In this document: one piece after another, positions 23,601 through 37,262 of the stretch | Layout: every line of letters begins with the position of its first letter | How positions within the stretch are numbered: the stretch's first letter is position 1 | Source: Anthopleura xanthogrammica | Taxonomy: Eukaryota; Cnidaria; Anthozoa; Actiniaria; Actiniidae | Assembly (NCBI GenBank): GCA_964019055.1 | Contig: CAXHSA010000008.1 | Coordinates: 16,829-80,828, forward strand | Reading direction: 5' to 3' | DNA: 64,000 bases | Made by a program: the position numbers and the translations under genes | Notes under the pieces: generated by a model | Databases searched by the model: none | Told to the model about the DNA's origin: nothing | What the model saw: the letters and a program-made list of their open reading frames with translations, nothing else

Positions 23601-25256
23601 GAAAATTTGAAATTTGCTGAGAATTTTCTTTTGCTCAAAACACCACGTTTTCACTGCTAAACGCAAGTTTTGGACGAGAAAAGCACATTTTAGGTGTCCA
23701 AAACACTGTTTTGCTGGAAAAAAAAGCTTTTTAGCCCAAAAAACTGAAAAATGGCCATTTTGGCTCTCAAAACCAGGTTTTTCGCTGACGACGTGACCCG
23801 TTGGCTGAAACCCCCACTTTTTGCTCATGAAAATACCTCTTGAGATAAAAACACGACTTTTTGGCGAAAAAAAATGGGGTTTTGGCTGAGTAAAGGTGCT
23901 TTTTGGTCCAAAAAACTGTTTTTTGCTGAGAAAATTTGAAATTTGCTGAGAATTTTCTTTTGCTCAAAACACCACGTTTTCACTGCTCAACGCAAGTTTT
24001 GGACGAGAAAAGCACATTTTAGGTGTCCAAAACACTGTTTTGCTGGAAAAAAAAGCTTTTTAGCCCAAAAAACTGAAAAATGGCCATTTTGGCTCTCAAA
24101 ACCAGGTTTTTCGCTGACGGCGTGACCTGTTGGCTGAAACCCCCACTTTTTGCTCATGAAAATACCTCTTGAGATAAAAACACGACTTTTTGGCGAAAAA
24201 AAATGGGGTTTTGGCTGAGTAAAGGTGCTTTTTGGTCCAAAAAACTGTTTTTTGCTGAGAAAATTTGAAATTTGCTGAGAATTTTCTTTCGCTCAAAACA
24301 CCACGTTTTCACTGCTAAACGCAAGTTTTGGACGAGAAAAGCACATTTTAGGTGTCCAAAACACTGTTTTGCTGGAAAAAAAAGCTTTTTAGCCCAAAAA
24401 ACTGAAAAATGGCCATTTTGGCTCTCAAAACCAGGTTTTTCGCTGACGGCGTGACCTGTTGGCTGAAACCCCCACTTTTTGCTCATGAAAATACCTCTTG
24501 ACATAAAAACACGACTTTTTGGCGAAAAAATGGGGTTTTGGCTGAGTAAAGGTGCTTTTTGGTCCAAAAAACTGTTTTTTGCTGAGAAAATTTGAAATTT
24601 GCTGAGAATTTTCTTTTGCTCAAAACACCACGTTTTCACTGCTCAACGCAAGTTTTGGACGAGAAAAGCACATTTTAGGTGTCCAAAACACTGTTTTGCT
24701 GGAAAAAAAAGCTTTTTAGCCCAAAAAACTGAAAAATGGCCATTTTGGCTCTCAAAACCAGGTTTTTCGCTGACGGCGTGACCTGTTGGCTGAAACCCCC
24801 ACTTTTTGCTCATGAAAATACCTCTTGAGATAAAAACACGACTTTTTGGCGAAAAAAAATGGGGTTTTGGCTGAGTAAAGGTGCTTTTTGGTCCAAAAAA
24901 CTGTTTTTTGCTGAGAAAATTTGAAATTTGCTGAGAATTTTCTTTCGCTCAAAACACCACGTTTTCACTGCTAAACGCAAGTTTTGGACGAGAAAAGCAC
25001 ATTTTAGGTGTCCAAAACACTGTTTTGCTGGAAAAAAAAGCTTTTTAGCCCAAAAAACTGAAAAATGGCCATTTTGGCTCTCAAAACCAGGTTTTTCGCT
25101 GACGGCGTGACCTGTTGGCTGAAACCCCCACTTTTTGCTCATGAAAATACCTCTTGAGATAAAAACACGACTTTTTGGCGAAAAAAAATGGGGTTTTGGC
25201 TGAGTAAAGGTGCTTTTTGGTCCAAAAAACTGTTTTTTGCTGAGAAAATTTGAAAT
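20653..25256. repeat. Dimer-organised region (A/C alternation)
   Basis: From about 21640 to 25257 site 303 alternates A and C copy by copy. Shared variants fit: GGG in subunit 2 at 22400 and 23058 (658 bp), and GACCCG at 21825 and 23799 (1974 bp, six monomers). CTTTCGCTC is at 24290 and 24946, 656 bp apart because the copy between has only 6 A at 24525-24530. That copy also has GACATAAA at 24502. Confidence 0.86.
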
Positions 25257-27483
25257 TTGCTGAGAATTTTCTTTTGCTCAAAACACCACGTTTTCACTGC
25301 TCAACGCAAGTTTTGGACGAGAAAAGCACATTTTAGGTGTCCAAAACACTGTTTTGCTGGAAAAAAAAGCTTTTTAGCCCAAAAAACTGAAAAATGGCCA
25401 TTTTGGCTCTCAAAACCAGGTTTTTCGCTGACGGCGTGACCTGTTGGCTGAAACCCCCACTTTTTGCTCATGAAAATACCTCTTGAGATAAAAACACGAC
25501 TTTTTGGCGAAAAAAAATGGGGTTTTGGCTGAGTAAAGGTGCTTTTTGGTCCAAAAAACTGTTTTTTGCTGAGAAAATTTGAAATTTGCTGAGAATTTTC
25601 TTTTGCTCAAAACACCACGTTTTCACTGCTAAACGCAAGTTTTGGACGAGAAAAGCACATTTTAGGTGTCCAAAACACTGTTTTGCTGGAAAAAAAAGCT
25701 TTTTAGCCCAAAAAACTGAAAAATGGCCATTTTGGCTCTCAAAACCAGGTTTTTCGCTGACGGCGTGACCTGTTGGCTGAAACCCCCACTTTTTGCTCAT
25801 GAAAATACCTCTTGAGATAAAAACACGACTTTTTGGCGAAAAAAAATGGGGTTTTGGCTGAGTAAAGGTGCTTTTTGGTCCAAAAAACTGTTTTTTGCTG
25901 AGAAAATTTGAAATTTGCTGAGAATTTTCTTTTGCTCAAAACACCACGTTTTCACTGCTAAACGCAAGTTTTGGACGAGAAAAGCACATTTTAGGTGTCC
26001 AAAACACTGTTTTGCTGGAAAAAAAAGCTTTTTAGCCCAAAAAACTGAAAAATGGCCATTTTGGCTCTCAAAACCAGGTTTTTCGCTGACGGCGTGACCT
26101 GTTGGCTGAAACCCCCACTTTTTGCTCATGAAAATACCTCTTGAGATAAAAACACGACTTTTTGGCGAAAAAAAATGGGGTTTTGGCTGAGTAAAGGTGC
26201 TTTTTGGTCCAAAAAACTGTTTTTTGCTGAGAAAATTTGAAATTTGCTGAGAATTTTCTTTTGCTCAAAACACCACGTTTTCACTGCTAAACGCAAGTTT
26301 TGGACGAGAAAAGCACATTTTAGGTGTCCAAAACACTGTTTTGCTGGAAAAAAAAGCTTTTTAGCCCAAAAAACTGAAAAATGGCCATTTTGGCTCTCAA
26401 AACCAGGTTTTTCGCTGACGGCGTGACCTGTTGGCTGAAACCCCCACTTTTTGCTCATGAAAATACCTCTTGAGATAAAAACACGACTTTTTGGCGAAAA
26501 AAAATGGGGTTTTGGCTGAGTAAAGGTGCTTTTTGGTCCAAAAAACTGTTTTTTGCTGAGAAAATTTGAAATTTGCTGAGAATTTTCTTTTGCTCAAAAC
26601 ACCACGTTTTCACTGCTCAACGCAAGTTTTGGACGAGAAAAGCACATTTTAGGTGTCCAAAACACTGTTTTGCTGGAAAAAAAAGCTTTTTAGCCCAAAA
26701 AACTGAAAAATGGCCATTTTGGCTCTCAAAACCAGGTTTTTCGCTGACGGCGTGACCTGTTGGCTGAAACCCCCACTTTTTGCTCATGAAAATACCTCTT
26801 GAGATAAAAACACGACTTTTTGGCGAAAAAAAATGGGGTTTTGGCTGAGTAAAGGTGCTTTTTGGTCCAAAAAACTGTTTTTTGCTGAGAAAATTTGAAA
26901 TTTGCTGAGAATTTTCTTTTGCTCAAAACACCACGTTTTCACTGCTAAACGCAAGTTTTGGACGAGAAAAGCACATTTTAGGTGTCCAAAACACTGTTTT
27001 GCTGGAAAAAAAAGCTTTTTAGCCCAAAAAACTGAAAAATGGCCATTTTGGCTCTCAAAACCAGGTTTTTCGCTGACGGCGTGACCTGTTGGCTGAAACC
27101 CCCACTTTTTGCTCATGAAAATACCTCTTGAGATAAAAACACGACTTTTTGGCGAAAAAAAATGGGGTTTTGGCTGAGTAAAGGTGCTTTTTGGTCCAAA
27201 AAACTGTTTTTTGCTGAGAAAATTTGAAATTTGCTGAGAATTTTCTTTTGCTCAAAACACCACGTTTTCACTGCTAAACGCAAGTTTTGGACGAGAAAAG
27301 CACATTTTAGGTGTCCAAAACACTGTTTTGCTGGAAAAAAAAGCTTTTTAGCCCAAAAAACTGAAAAATGGCCATTTTGGCTCTCAAAACCAGGTTTTTC
27401 GCTGACGGCGTGACCTGTTGGCTGAAACCCCCACTTTTTGCTCATGAAAATACCTCTTGAGATAAAAACACGACTTTTTGGCG
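25257..27483. repeat. Near-consensus monomers, mixed A/C type
   Basis: Copies are close to consensus, with site 303 in the order C, A, A, A, C, A, A. I found no rare marker that groups them. Confidence 0.8.
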
Positions 27484-28805
27484 AAAAAAAAATGGGGTTT
27501 TGGCTGAGTAAAGGTGCTTTTTGGTCCAAAAAACTGTTTTTTGCTGAGAAAATTTGAAATTTGCTGAGAATTTTCTTTTGCTCAAAACACCACGTTTTCA
27601 CTGCTAAACGCAAGTTTTGGACGAGAAAAGCACATTTTAGGTGTCCAAAACACTGTTTTGCTGGAAAAAAAAAGCTTTTTAGCCCAAAAAACTGAAAAAT
27701 GGCCATTTTGGCTCTCAAAACCAGGTTTTTCGCTGACGGCGTGACCTGTTGGCTGAAACCCCCACTTTTTGCTCATGAAAATACCTCTTGAGATAAAAAC
27801 ACGACTTTTTGGCGAAAAAAAAATGGGGTTTTGGCTGAGTAAAGGTGCTTTTTGGTCCAAAAAACTGTTTTTTGCTGAGAAAATTTGAAATTTGCTGAGA
27901 ATTTTCTTTTGCTCAAAACACCACGTTTTCACTGCTCAACGCAAGTTTTGGACGAGAAAAGCACATTTTAGGTGTCCAAAACACTGTTTTGCTGGAAAAA
28001 AAAGCTTTTTAGCCCAAAAAACTGAAAAATGGCCATTTTGGCTCTCAAAACCAGGTTTTTCGCTGACGGCGTGACCTGTTGGCTGAAACCCCCACTTTTT
28101 GCTCATGAAAATACCTCTTGAGATAAAAACACGACTTTTTGGCGAAAAAAAAATGGGGTTTTGGCTGAGTAAAGGTGCTTTTTGGTCCAAAAAACTGTTT
28201 TTTGCTGAGAAAATTTGAAATTTGCTGAGAATTTTCTTTTGCTCAAAACACCACGTTTTCACTGCTAAACGCAAGTTTTGGACGAGAAAAGCACATTTTA
28301 GGTGTCCAAAACACTGTTTTGCTGGAAAAAAAAAGCTTTTTAGCCCAAAAAACTGAAAAATGGCCATTTTGGCTCTCAAAACCAGGTTTTTCGCTGACGG
28401 CGTGACCTGTTGGCTGAAACCCCCACTTTTTGCTCATGAAAATACCTCTTGAGATAAAAACACGACTTTTTGGCGAAAAAAAAATGGGGTTTTGGCTGAG
28501 TAAAGGTGCTTTTTGGTCCAAAAAACTGTTTTTTGCTGAGAAAATTTGAAATTTGCTGAGAATTTTCTTTTGCTCAAAACACCACGTTTTCACTGCTCAA
28601 CGCAAGTTTTGGACGAGAAAAGCACATTTTAGGTGTCCAAAACACTGTTTTGCTGGAAAAAAAAGCTTTTTAGCCCAAAAAACTGAAAAATGGCCATTTT
28701 GGCTCTCAAAACCAGGTTTTTCGCTGACGGCGTGACCTGTTGGCTGAAACCCCCACTTTTTGCTCATGAAAATACCTCTTGAGATAAAAACACGACTTTT
28801 TGGCG
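27484..28805. repeat. 661-bp dimer, duplicated, with three A-run expansions
   Basis: Six A runs are 9 long instead of 8, in two identical sets: subunit 8 at 27484 and 28145, subunit 2 at 27665 and 28326, subunit 8 at 27815 and 28476. Each pair is 661 bp apart (658 plus three). The interleaved subunit-2 runs keep 8 A and site 303 alternates A, C. Three length changes shared at one offset are hard to explain by independent slippage, so the dimer was duplicated after the expansions arose. Confidence 0.9.
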
Positions 28806-31600
28806 AAAAAAAATGGGGTTTTGGCTGAGTAAAGGTGCTTTTTGGTCCAAAAAACTGTTTTTTGCTGAGAAAATTTGAAATTTGCTGAGAATTTTCTTTT
28901 GCTCAAAACACCACGTTTTCACTGCTCAACGCAAGTTTTGGACGAGAAAAGCACATTTTAGGTGTCCAAAACACTGTTTTGCTGGAAAAAAAAGCTTTTT
29001 AGCCCAAAAAACTGAAAAATGGCCATTTTGGCTCTCAAAACCAGGTTTTTCGCTGACGGCGTGACCTGTTGGCTGAAACCCCCACTTTTTGCTCATGAAA
29101 ATACCTCTTGAGATAAAAACACGACTTTTTGGCGAAAAAAAATGGGGTTTTGGCTGAGTAAAGGTGCTTTTTGGTCCAAAAAACTGTTTTTTGCTGAGAA
29201 AATTTGAAATTTGCTGAGAATTTTCTTTTGCTCAAAACACCACGTTTTCACTGCTAAACGCAAGTTTTGGACGAGAAAAGCACATTTTAGGTGTCCAAAA
29301 CACTGTTTTGCTGGAAAAAAAAAGCTTTTTAGCCCAAAAAACTGAAAAATGGCCATTTTGGCTCTCAAAACCAGGTTTTTCGCTGACGGCGTGACCTGTT
29401 GGCTGAAACCCCCACTTTTTGCTCATGAAAATACCTCTTGAGATAAAAACACGACTTTTTGGCGAAAAAAAATGGGGTTTTGGCTGAGTAAAGGTGCTTT
29501 TTGGTCCAAAAAACTGTTTTTTGCTGAGAAAATTTGAAATTTGCTGAGAATTTTCTTTTGCTCAAAACACCACGTGTTCACTGCTAAACGCAAGTTTTGG
29601 ACGAGAAAAGCACATTTTAGGTGTCCAAAACACTGTTTTGCTGAAAAAAAAAGCTTTTTAGCCCAAAAAACTGAAAAATGGCCATTTTGGCTCTCAAAAC
29701 CAGGTTTTTCGCTGACGGCGTGACCTGTTGGCTGAAACCCCCACTTTTTGCTCATGAAAATACCTCTTGAGATAAAAACACGACTTTTTGGCGAAAAAAA
29801 ATGGGGTTTTGGCTGAGTAAAGGTGCTTTTTGGTCCAAAAAACTGTTTTTTGCTGAGAAAATTTGAAATTTGCTGAGAATTTTCTTTTGCTCAAAACACC
29901 ACGTTTTCACTGCTAAACGCAAGTTTTGGACGAGAAAAGCACATTTTAGGTGTCCAAAACACTGTTTTGCTGGAAAAAAAAGCTTTTTAGCCCAAAAAAC
30001 TGAAAAATGGCCATTTTGGCTCTCAAAACCAGGTTTTTCGCTGACGGCGTGACCTGTTGGCTGAAACCCCCACTTTTTGCTCATGAAAATACCTCTTGAG
30101 ATAAAAACACGACTTTTTGGCGAAAAAAAATGGGGTTTTGGCTGAGTAAAGGTGCTTTTTGGTCCAAAAAACTGTTTTTTGCTGAGAAAATTTGAAATTT
30201 GCTGAGAATTTTCTTTTGCTCAAAACACCACGTTTTCACTGCTCAACGCAAGTTTTGGACGAGAAAAGCACATTTTAGGTGTCCAAAACACTGTTTTGCT
30301 GGAAAAAAAAGCTTTTTAGCCCAAAAAACTGAAAAATGGCCATTTTGGCTCTCAAAACCAGGTTTTTCGCTGACGGCGTGACCTGTTGGCTGAAACCCCC
30401 ACTTTTTGCTCATGAAAATACCTCTTGAGATAAAAACACGACTTTTTGGCGAAAAAAAATGGGGTTTTGGCTGAGTAAAGGTGCTTTTTGGTCCAAAAAA
30501 CTGTTTTTTGCTGAGAAAATTTGAAATTTGCTGAGAATTTTCTTTTGCTCAAAACACCACGTTTTCACTGCTAAACGCAAGTTTTGGACGAGAAAAGCAC
30601 ATTTTAGGTGTCCAAAACACTGTTTTGCTGGAAAAAAAAGCTTTTTAGCCCAAAAAACTGAAAAATGGCCATTTTGGCTCTCAAAACCAGGTTTTTCGCT
30701 GACGGCGTGACCTGTTGGCTGAAACCCCCACTTTTTGCTCATGAAAATACCTCTTGAGATAAAAACACGACTTTTTGGCGAAAAAAAATGGGGTTTTGGC
30801 TGAGTAAAGGTGCTTTTTGGTCCAAAAAACTGTTTTTTGCTGAGAAAATTTGAAATTTGCTGAGAATTTTCTTTTGCTCAAAACACCACGTTTTCACTGC
30901 TCAACGCAAGTTTTGGACGAGAAAAGCACATTTTAGGTGTCCAAAACACTGTTTTGCTGGAAAAAAAAGCTTTTTAGCCCAAAAAACTGAAAAATGGCCA
31001 TTTTGGCTCTCAAAACCAGGTTTTTCGCTGACGGCGTGACCTGTTGGCTGAAACCCCCACTTTTTGCTCATGAAAATACCTCTTGAGATAAAAACACGAC
31101 TTTTTGGCGAAAAAAAATGGGGTTTTGGCTGAGTAAAGGTGCTTTTTGGTCCAAAAAACTGTTTTTTGCTGAGAAAATTTGAAATTTGCTGAGAATTTTC
31201 TTTTGCTCAAAACACCACGTTTTCACTGCTCAACGCAAGTTTTGGACGAGAAAAGCACATTTTAGGTGTCCAAAACACTGTTTTGCTGGAAAAAAAAGCT
31301 TTTTAGCCCAAAAAACTGAAAAATGGCCATTTTGGCTCTCAAAACCAGGTTTTTCGCTGACGGCGTGACCTGTTGGCTGAAACCCCCACTTTTTGCTCAT
31401 GAAAATACCTCTTGAGATAAAAACACGACTTTTTGGCGAAAAAAAATGGGGTTTTGGCTGAGTAAAGGTGCTTTTTGGTCCAAAAAACTGTTTTTTGCTG
31501 AGAAAATTTGAAATTTGCTGAGAATTTTCTTTTGCTCAAAACACCACGTTTTCACTGCTAAACGCAAGTTTTGGACGAGAAAAGCACATTTTAGGTGTCC
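28806..31600. repeat. Mixed monomers; CACGTG variant copy
   Basis: Most copies are near consensus. A 9-A run lies near 29311. The copy near 29576 has CACGTG in place of CACGTT, and a subunit-2 change to CTGAAAA near 29644. The CACGTG change recurs at 34184, 4608 bp away (fourteen monomers plus two). Confidence 0.8.
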
Positions 31601-32503
31601 AAAACACTGTTTTGCTGGAAAAAAAAGCTTTTTAGCCCAAAAAACTGAAAAATGGCCATTTTGGCTCTCAAAACCAGGTTTTTCGCTGACGGCGTGACCT
31701 GTTGGCTGAAACCCCCACTTTTTGCTCATGAAAATACCTCTTGAGATAAAAACACGACTTTTTGGCGAAAAAAAATGGGGTTTTGGCTGAGTAAAGGTGC
31801 TTTTTGGTCCAAAAAACTGTTTTTTGCTGAGAAAATTTGAAATTTGCTGAGAATTTTCTTTTGCTCAAAACACCACGTTTTCACTGCTAAACGCAAGTTT
31901 TGGACGAGAAAAGCACATTTTAGGTGTCCAAAACACTGTTTTGCTGGAAAAAAAAGCTTTTTAGCCCAAAAAAACTGAAAAATGGCCATTTTGGCTCTCA
32001 AAACCAGGTTTTTCGCTGACGGCGTGACCTGTTGGCTGAAACCCCCACTTTTTGCTCATGAAAATACCTCTTGAGATAAAAACACGACTTTTTGGCGAAA
32101 AAAAATGGGGTTTTGGCTGAGTAAAGGTGCTTTTTGGTCCAAAAAACTGTTTTTTGCTGAGAAAATTTGAAATTTGCTGAGAATTTTCTTTTGCTCAAAA
32201 CACCACGTTTTCACTGCTAAACGCAAGTTTTGGACGAGAAAAGCACATTTTAGGTGTCCAAAACACTGTTTTGCTGGAAAAAAAAGCTTTTTAGCCCAAA
32301 AAAACTGAAAAATGGCCATTTTGGCTCTCAAAACCAGGTTTTTCGCTGACGGCGTGACCTGTTGGCTGAAACCCCCACTTTTTGCTCATGAAAATACCTC
32401 TTGAGATAAAAACACGACTTTTTGGCGAAAAAAAATGGGGTTTTGGCTGAGTAAAGGTGCTTTTTGGTCCAAAAAACTGTTTTTTGCTGAGAAAATTTGA
32501 AAT
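31601..32503. repeat. Single-monomer (330-bp) duplication
   Basis: AGCCC is followed by 7 A instead of 6 at 31968-31974 and 32298-32304, 330 bp apart. Both copies are A-type. I saw 7 A after an intact AGCCC in no other copy with this context, so one monomer was probably copied into its neighbour. Confidence 0.85.
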
Positions 32504-35288
32504 TTGCTGAGAATTTTCTTTTGCTCAAAACACCACGTTTTCACTGCTCAACGCAAGTTTTGGACGAGAAAAGCACATTTTAGGTGTCCAAAACACTGTT
32601 TTGCTGGAAAAAAAAGCTTTTTAGCCCAAAAAACTGAAAAATGGCCATTTTGGCTCTCAAAACCAGGTTTTTCGCTGACGGCGTGACCTGTTGGCTGAAA
32701 CCCCCACTTTTTGCTCATGAAAATACCTCTTGAGATAAAAACACGACTTTTTGGCGAAAAAAAATGGGGTTTTGGCTGAGTAAAGGTGCTTTTTGGTCCA
32801 AAAAACTGTTTTTTGCTGAGAAAATTTGAAATTTGCTGAGAATTTTCTTTTGCTCAAAACACCACGTTTTCACTGCTAAACGCAAGTTTTGGACGAGAAA
32901 AGCACATTTTAGGTGTCCAAAACACTGTTTTGCTGGAAAAAAAAGCTTTTTAGCCCAAAAAACTGAAAAATGGCCATTTTGGCTCTCAAAACCAGGTTTT
33001 TCGCTGACGGCGTGACCTGTTGGCTGAAACCCCCACTTTTTGCTCATGAAAATACCTCTTGAGATAAAAACACGACTTTTTGGCGAAAAAAAATGGGGTT
33101 TTGGCTGAGTAAAGGTGCTTTTTGGTCCAAAAAACTGTTTTTTGCTGAGAAAATTTGAAATTTGCTGAGAATTTTCTTTTGCTCAAAACACCACGTTTTC
33201 ACTGCTCAACGCAAGTTTTGGACGAGAAAAGCACATTTTAGGTGTCCAAAACACTGTTTTGCTGGAAAAAAAAGCTTTTTAGCCCAAAAAACTGAAAAAT
33301 GGCCATTTTGGCTCTCAAAACCAGGTTTTTCGCTGACGGCGTGACCTGTTGGCTGAAACCCCCACTTTTTGCTCATGAAAATACCTCTTGAGATAAAAAC
33401 ACGAGTTTTTGGCGAAAAAAAATGGGGTTTTGGCTGAGTAAAGGTGCTTTTTGGTCCAAAAAACTGTTTTTTGCTGAGAAAATTTGAAATTTGCTGAGAA
33501 TTTTCTTTTGCTCAAAACACCACGTTTTCACTGCTAAACGCAAGTTTTGGACGAGAAAAGCACATTTTAGGTGTCCAAAACACTGTTTTGCTGGAAAAAA
33601 AAGCTTTTTAGCCCAAAAAACTGAAAAATGGCCATTTTGGCTCTCAAAACCAGGTTTTTCGCTGACGGCGTGACCTGTTGGCTGAAACCCCCACTTTTTG
33701 CTCATGAAAATACCTCTTGAGATAAAAACACGACTTTTTGGCGAAAAAAAATGGGGTTTTGGCTGAGTAAAGGTGCTTTTTGGTCCAAAAAACTGTTTTT
33801 TGCTGAGAAAATTTGAAATTTGCTGAGAATTTTCTTTTGCTCAAAACACCACGTTTTCACTGCTCAACGCAAGTTTTGGACGAGAAAAGCACATTTTAGG
33901 TGTCCAAAACACTGTTTTGCTGGAAAAAAAAGCTTTTTAGCCCAAAAAACTGAAAAATGGCCATTTTGGCTCTCAAAACCAGGTTTTTCGCTGACGGCGT
34001 GACCTGTTGGCTGAAACCCCCACTTTTTGCTCATGAAAATACCTCTTGAGATAAAAACACGACTTTTTGGCGAAAAAAAATGGGGTTTTGGCTGAGTAAA
34101 GGTGCTTTTTGGTCCAAAAAACTGTTTTTTGCTGAGAAAATTTGAAATTTGCTGAGAATTTTCTTTTGCTCAAAACACCACGTGTTCACTGCTAAACGCA
34201 AGTTTTGGACGAGAAAAGCACATTTTAGGTGTCCAAAACACTGTTTTGCTGGAAAAAAAAGCTTTTTAGCCCAAAAAACTGAAAAATGGCCATTTTGGCT
34301 CTCAAAACCAGGTTTTTCGCTGACGGCGTGACCTGTTGGCTGAAACCCCCACTTTTTGCTCATGAAAATACCTCTTGAGATAAAAACACGACTTTTTGGC
34401 GAAAAAAAATGGGGTTTTGGCTGAGTAAAGGTGCTTTTTGGTCCAAAAAACTGTTTTTTGCTGAGAAAATTTGAAATTTGCTGAGAATTTTCTTTTGCTC
34501 AAAACACCACGTTTTCACTGCTCAACGCAAGTTTTGGACGAGAAAAGCACATTTTAGGTGTCCAAAACACTGTTTTGCTGGGAAAAAAAGCTTTTTAGCC
34601 CAAAAAACTGAAAAATGGCCATTTTGGCTCTCAAAACCAGGTTTTTCGCTGACGGCGTGACCTGTTGGCTGAAACCCCCACTTTTTGCTCATGAAAATAC
34701 CTCTTGAGATAAAAACACGACTTTTTGGCGAAAAAAAATGGGGTTTTGGCTGAGTAAAGGTGCTTTTTGGTCCAAAAAACTGTTTTTTGCTGAGAAAATT
34801 TGAAATTTGCTGAGAATTTTCTTTTGCTCAAAACACCACGTTTTCACTGCTCAACGCAAGTTTTGGACGAGAAAAGCACATTTTAGGTGTCCAAAACACT
34901 GTTTTGCTGGAAAAAAAAGCTTTTTAGCCCAAAAAACTGAAAAATGGCCATTTTGGCTCTCAAAACCAGGTTTTTCGCTGACGGCGTGACCTGTTGGCTG
35001 AAACCCCCACTTTTTGCTCATGAAAATACCTCTTGAGATAAAAACACGACTTTTTGGCGAAAAAAAATGGGGTTTTGGCTGAGTAAAGGTGCTTTTTGGT
35101 CCAAAAAACTGTTTTTTGCTGAGAAAATTTGAAATTTGCTGAGAATTTTCTTTTGCTCAAAACACCACGTTTTCACTGCTCAACGCAAGTTTTGGACGAG
35201 AAAAGCACATTTTAGGTGTCCAAAACACTGTTTTGCTGGAAAAAAAAGCTTTTTAGCCCAAAAAACTGAAAAATGGCCATTTTGGCTC
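32504..35288. repeat. Mixed A/C monomers
   Basis: Private variants include ACGAGTTTTT near 33405, CACGTG at 34184 and GGG in subunit 2 near 34580. Three C-type copies lie in a row from 34478. Confidence 0.78.
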
Positions 35289-37262
35289 TCAAAACCAGGT
35301 TTTTCGCTGACGGCGTGACCTGTTGGCTGAAACCCCCACTTTTTGCTCATGAAAATACCTCTTGAGATAAAAACACGACTTTTTGGCGAAAAAAAATGCG
35401 GTTTTGGCTGAGTAAAGGTGCTTTTTGGTCCAAAAAACTGTTTTTTGCTGAGAAAATTTGAAATTTGCTGAGAATTTTCTTTTGCTCAAAACACCACGTT
35501 TTCACTGCTAAACGCAAGTTTTGGACGAGAAAAGCACATTTTAGGTGTCCAAAACACTGTTTTGCTGGAAGAAAAAGCTTTTTAGCCCAAAAAACTGAAA
35601 AATGGCCATTTTGGCTCTCAAAACCAGGTTTTTCGCTGACGGCGTGACCTGTTGGCTGAAACCCCCACTTTTTGCTCATGAAAATACCTCTTGAGATAAA
35701 AACACGACTTTTTGGCGAAAAAAAATGGGGTTTTGGCTGAGTAAAGGTGCTTTTTGGTCCAAAAAACTGTTTTTTGCTGAGAAAATTTGAAATTTGCTGA
35801 GAATTTTCTTTTGCTCAAAACACCACGTTTTCACTGCTCAACGCAAGTTTTGGACGAGAAAAGCACATTTTAGGTGTCCAAAACACTGTTTTGCTGGAAA
35901 AAAAAGCTTTTTAGCCCAAAAAACTGAAAAATGGCCATTTTGGCTCTCAAAACCAGGTTTTTCGCTGACGGCGTGACCTGTTGGCTGAAACCCCCACTTT
36001 TTGCTCATGAAAATACCTCTTGAGATAAGAACACGACTTTTTGGCGAAAAAAAATGGGGTTTTGGCTGAGTAAAGGTGCTTTTTGGTCCAAAAAACTGTT
36101 TTTTGCTGAGAAAATTTGAAATTTGCTGAGAATTTTCTTTTGCTCAAAACACCACGTTTTCACTGCTAAACGCAAGTTTTGGACGAGAAAAGCACATTTT
36201 AGGTGTCCAAAACACTGTTTTGCTGGAAAAAAAAGCTTTTTAGCCCAAAAAACTGAAAAATGGCCATTTTGGCTCTCAAAACCAGGTTTTTCGCTGACGG
36301 CGTGACCTGTTGGCTGAAACCCCCACTTTTTGCTCATGAAAATACCTCTTGAGATAAGAACACGACTTTTTGGCGAAAAAAAATGGGGTTTTGGCTGAGT
36401 AAAGGTGCTTTTTGGTCCAAAAAACTGTTTTTTGCTGAGAAAATTTGAAATTTGCTGAGAATTTTCTTTTGCTCAAAACACCACGTTTTCACTGCTAAAC
36501 GCAAGTTTTGGACGAGAAAAGCACATTTTAGGTGTCCAAAACACTGTTTTGCTGGAAAAAAAAGCTTTTTAGCCCAAAAAACTGAAAAATGGCCATTTTG
36601 GCTCTCAAAACCAGGTTTTTCGCTGACGGCGTGACCTGTTGGCTGAAACCCCCACTTTTTGCTCATGAAAATACCTCTTGAGATAAAAACACGACTTTTT
36701 GGCGAAAAAAAATGCGGTTTTGGCTGAGTAAAGGTGCTTTTTGGTCCAAAAAACTGTTTTTTGCTGAGAAAATTTGAAATTTGCTGAGAATTTTCTTTTG
36801 CTCAAAACACCACGTTTTCACTGCTAAACGCAAGTTTTGGACGAGAAAAGCACATTTTAGGTGTCCAAAACACTGTTTTGCTGGAAAAAAAAGCTTTTTA
36901 GCCCAAAAAACTGAAAAATGGCCATTTTGGCTCTCAAAACCAGGTTTTTCGCTGACGGCGTGACCTGTTGGCTGAAACCCCCACTTTTTGCTCATGAAAA
37001 TACCTCTTGAGATAAAAACACGACTTTTTGGCGAAAAAAAATGGGGTTTTGGCTGAGTAAAGGTGCTTTTTGGTCCAAAAAACTGTTTTTTGCTGAGAAA
37101 ATTTGAAATTTGCTGAGAATTTTCTTTTGCTCAAAACACCACGTTTTCACTGCTCAACGCAAGTTTTGGACGAGAAAAGCACATTTTAGGTGTCCAAAAC
37201 ACTGTTTTGCTGGAAAAAAAAGCTTTTTAGCCCAAAAAACTGAAAAATGGCCATTTTGGCTC
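35289..37262. repeat. Duplicated monomer plus GCGG variant pair
   Basis: GATAAGAAC is at 36029 and 36358, exactly one monomer apart, a single-copy duplication. GCGG in place of GGGG in subunit 8 is at 35399 and 36715, four monomers apart, with the duplicated copies between them. The copy near 35571 has GAAGAAAAAGC in subunit 2. Confidence 0.86.
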
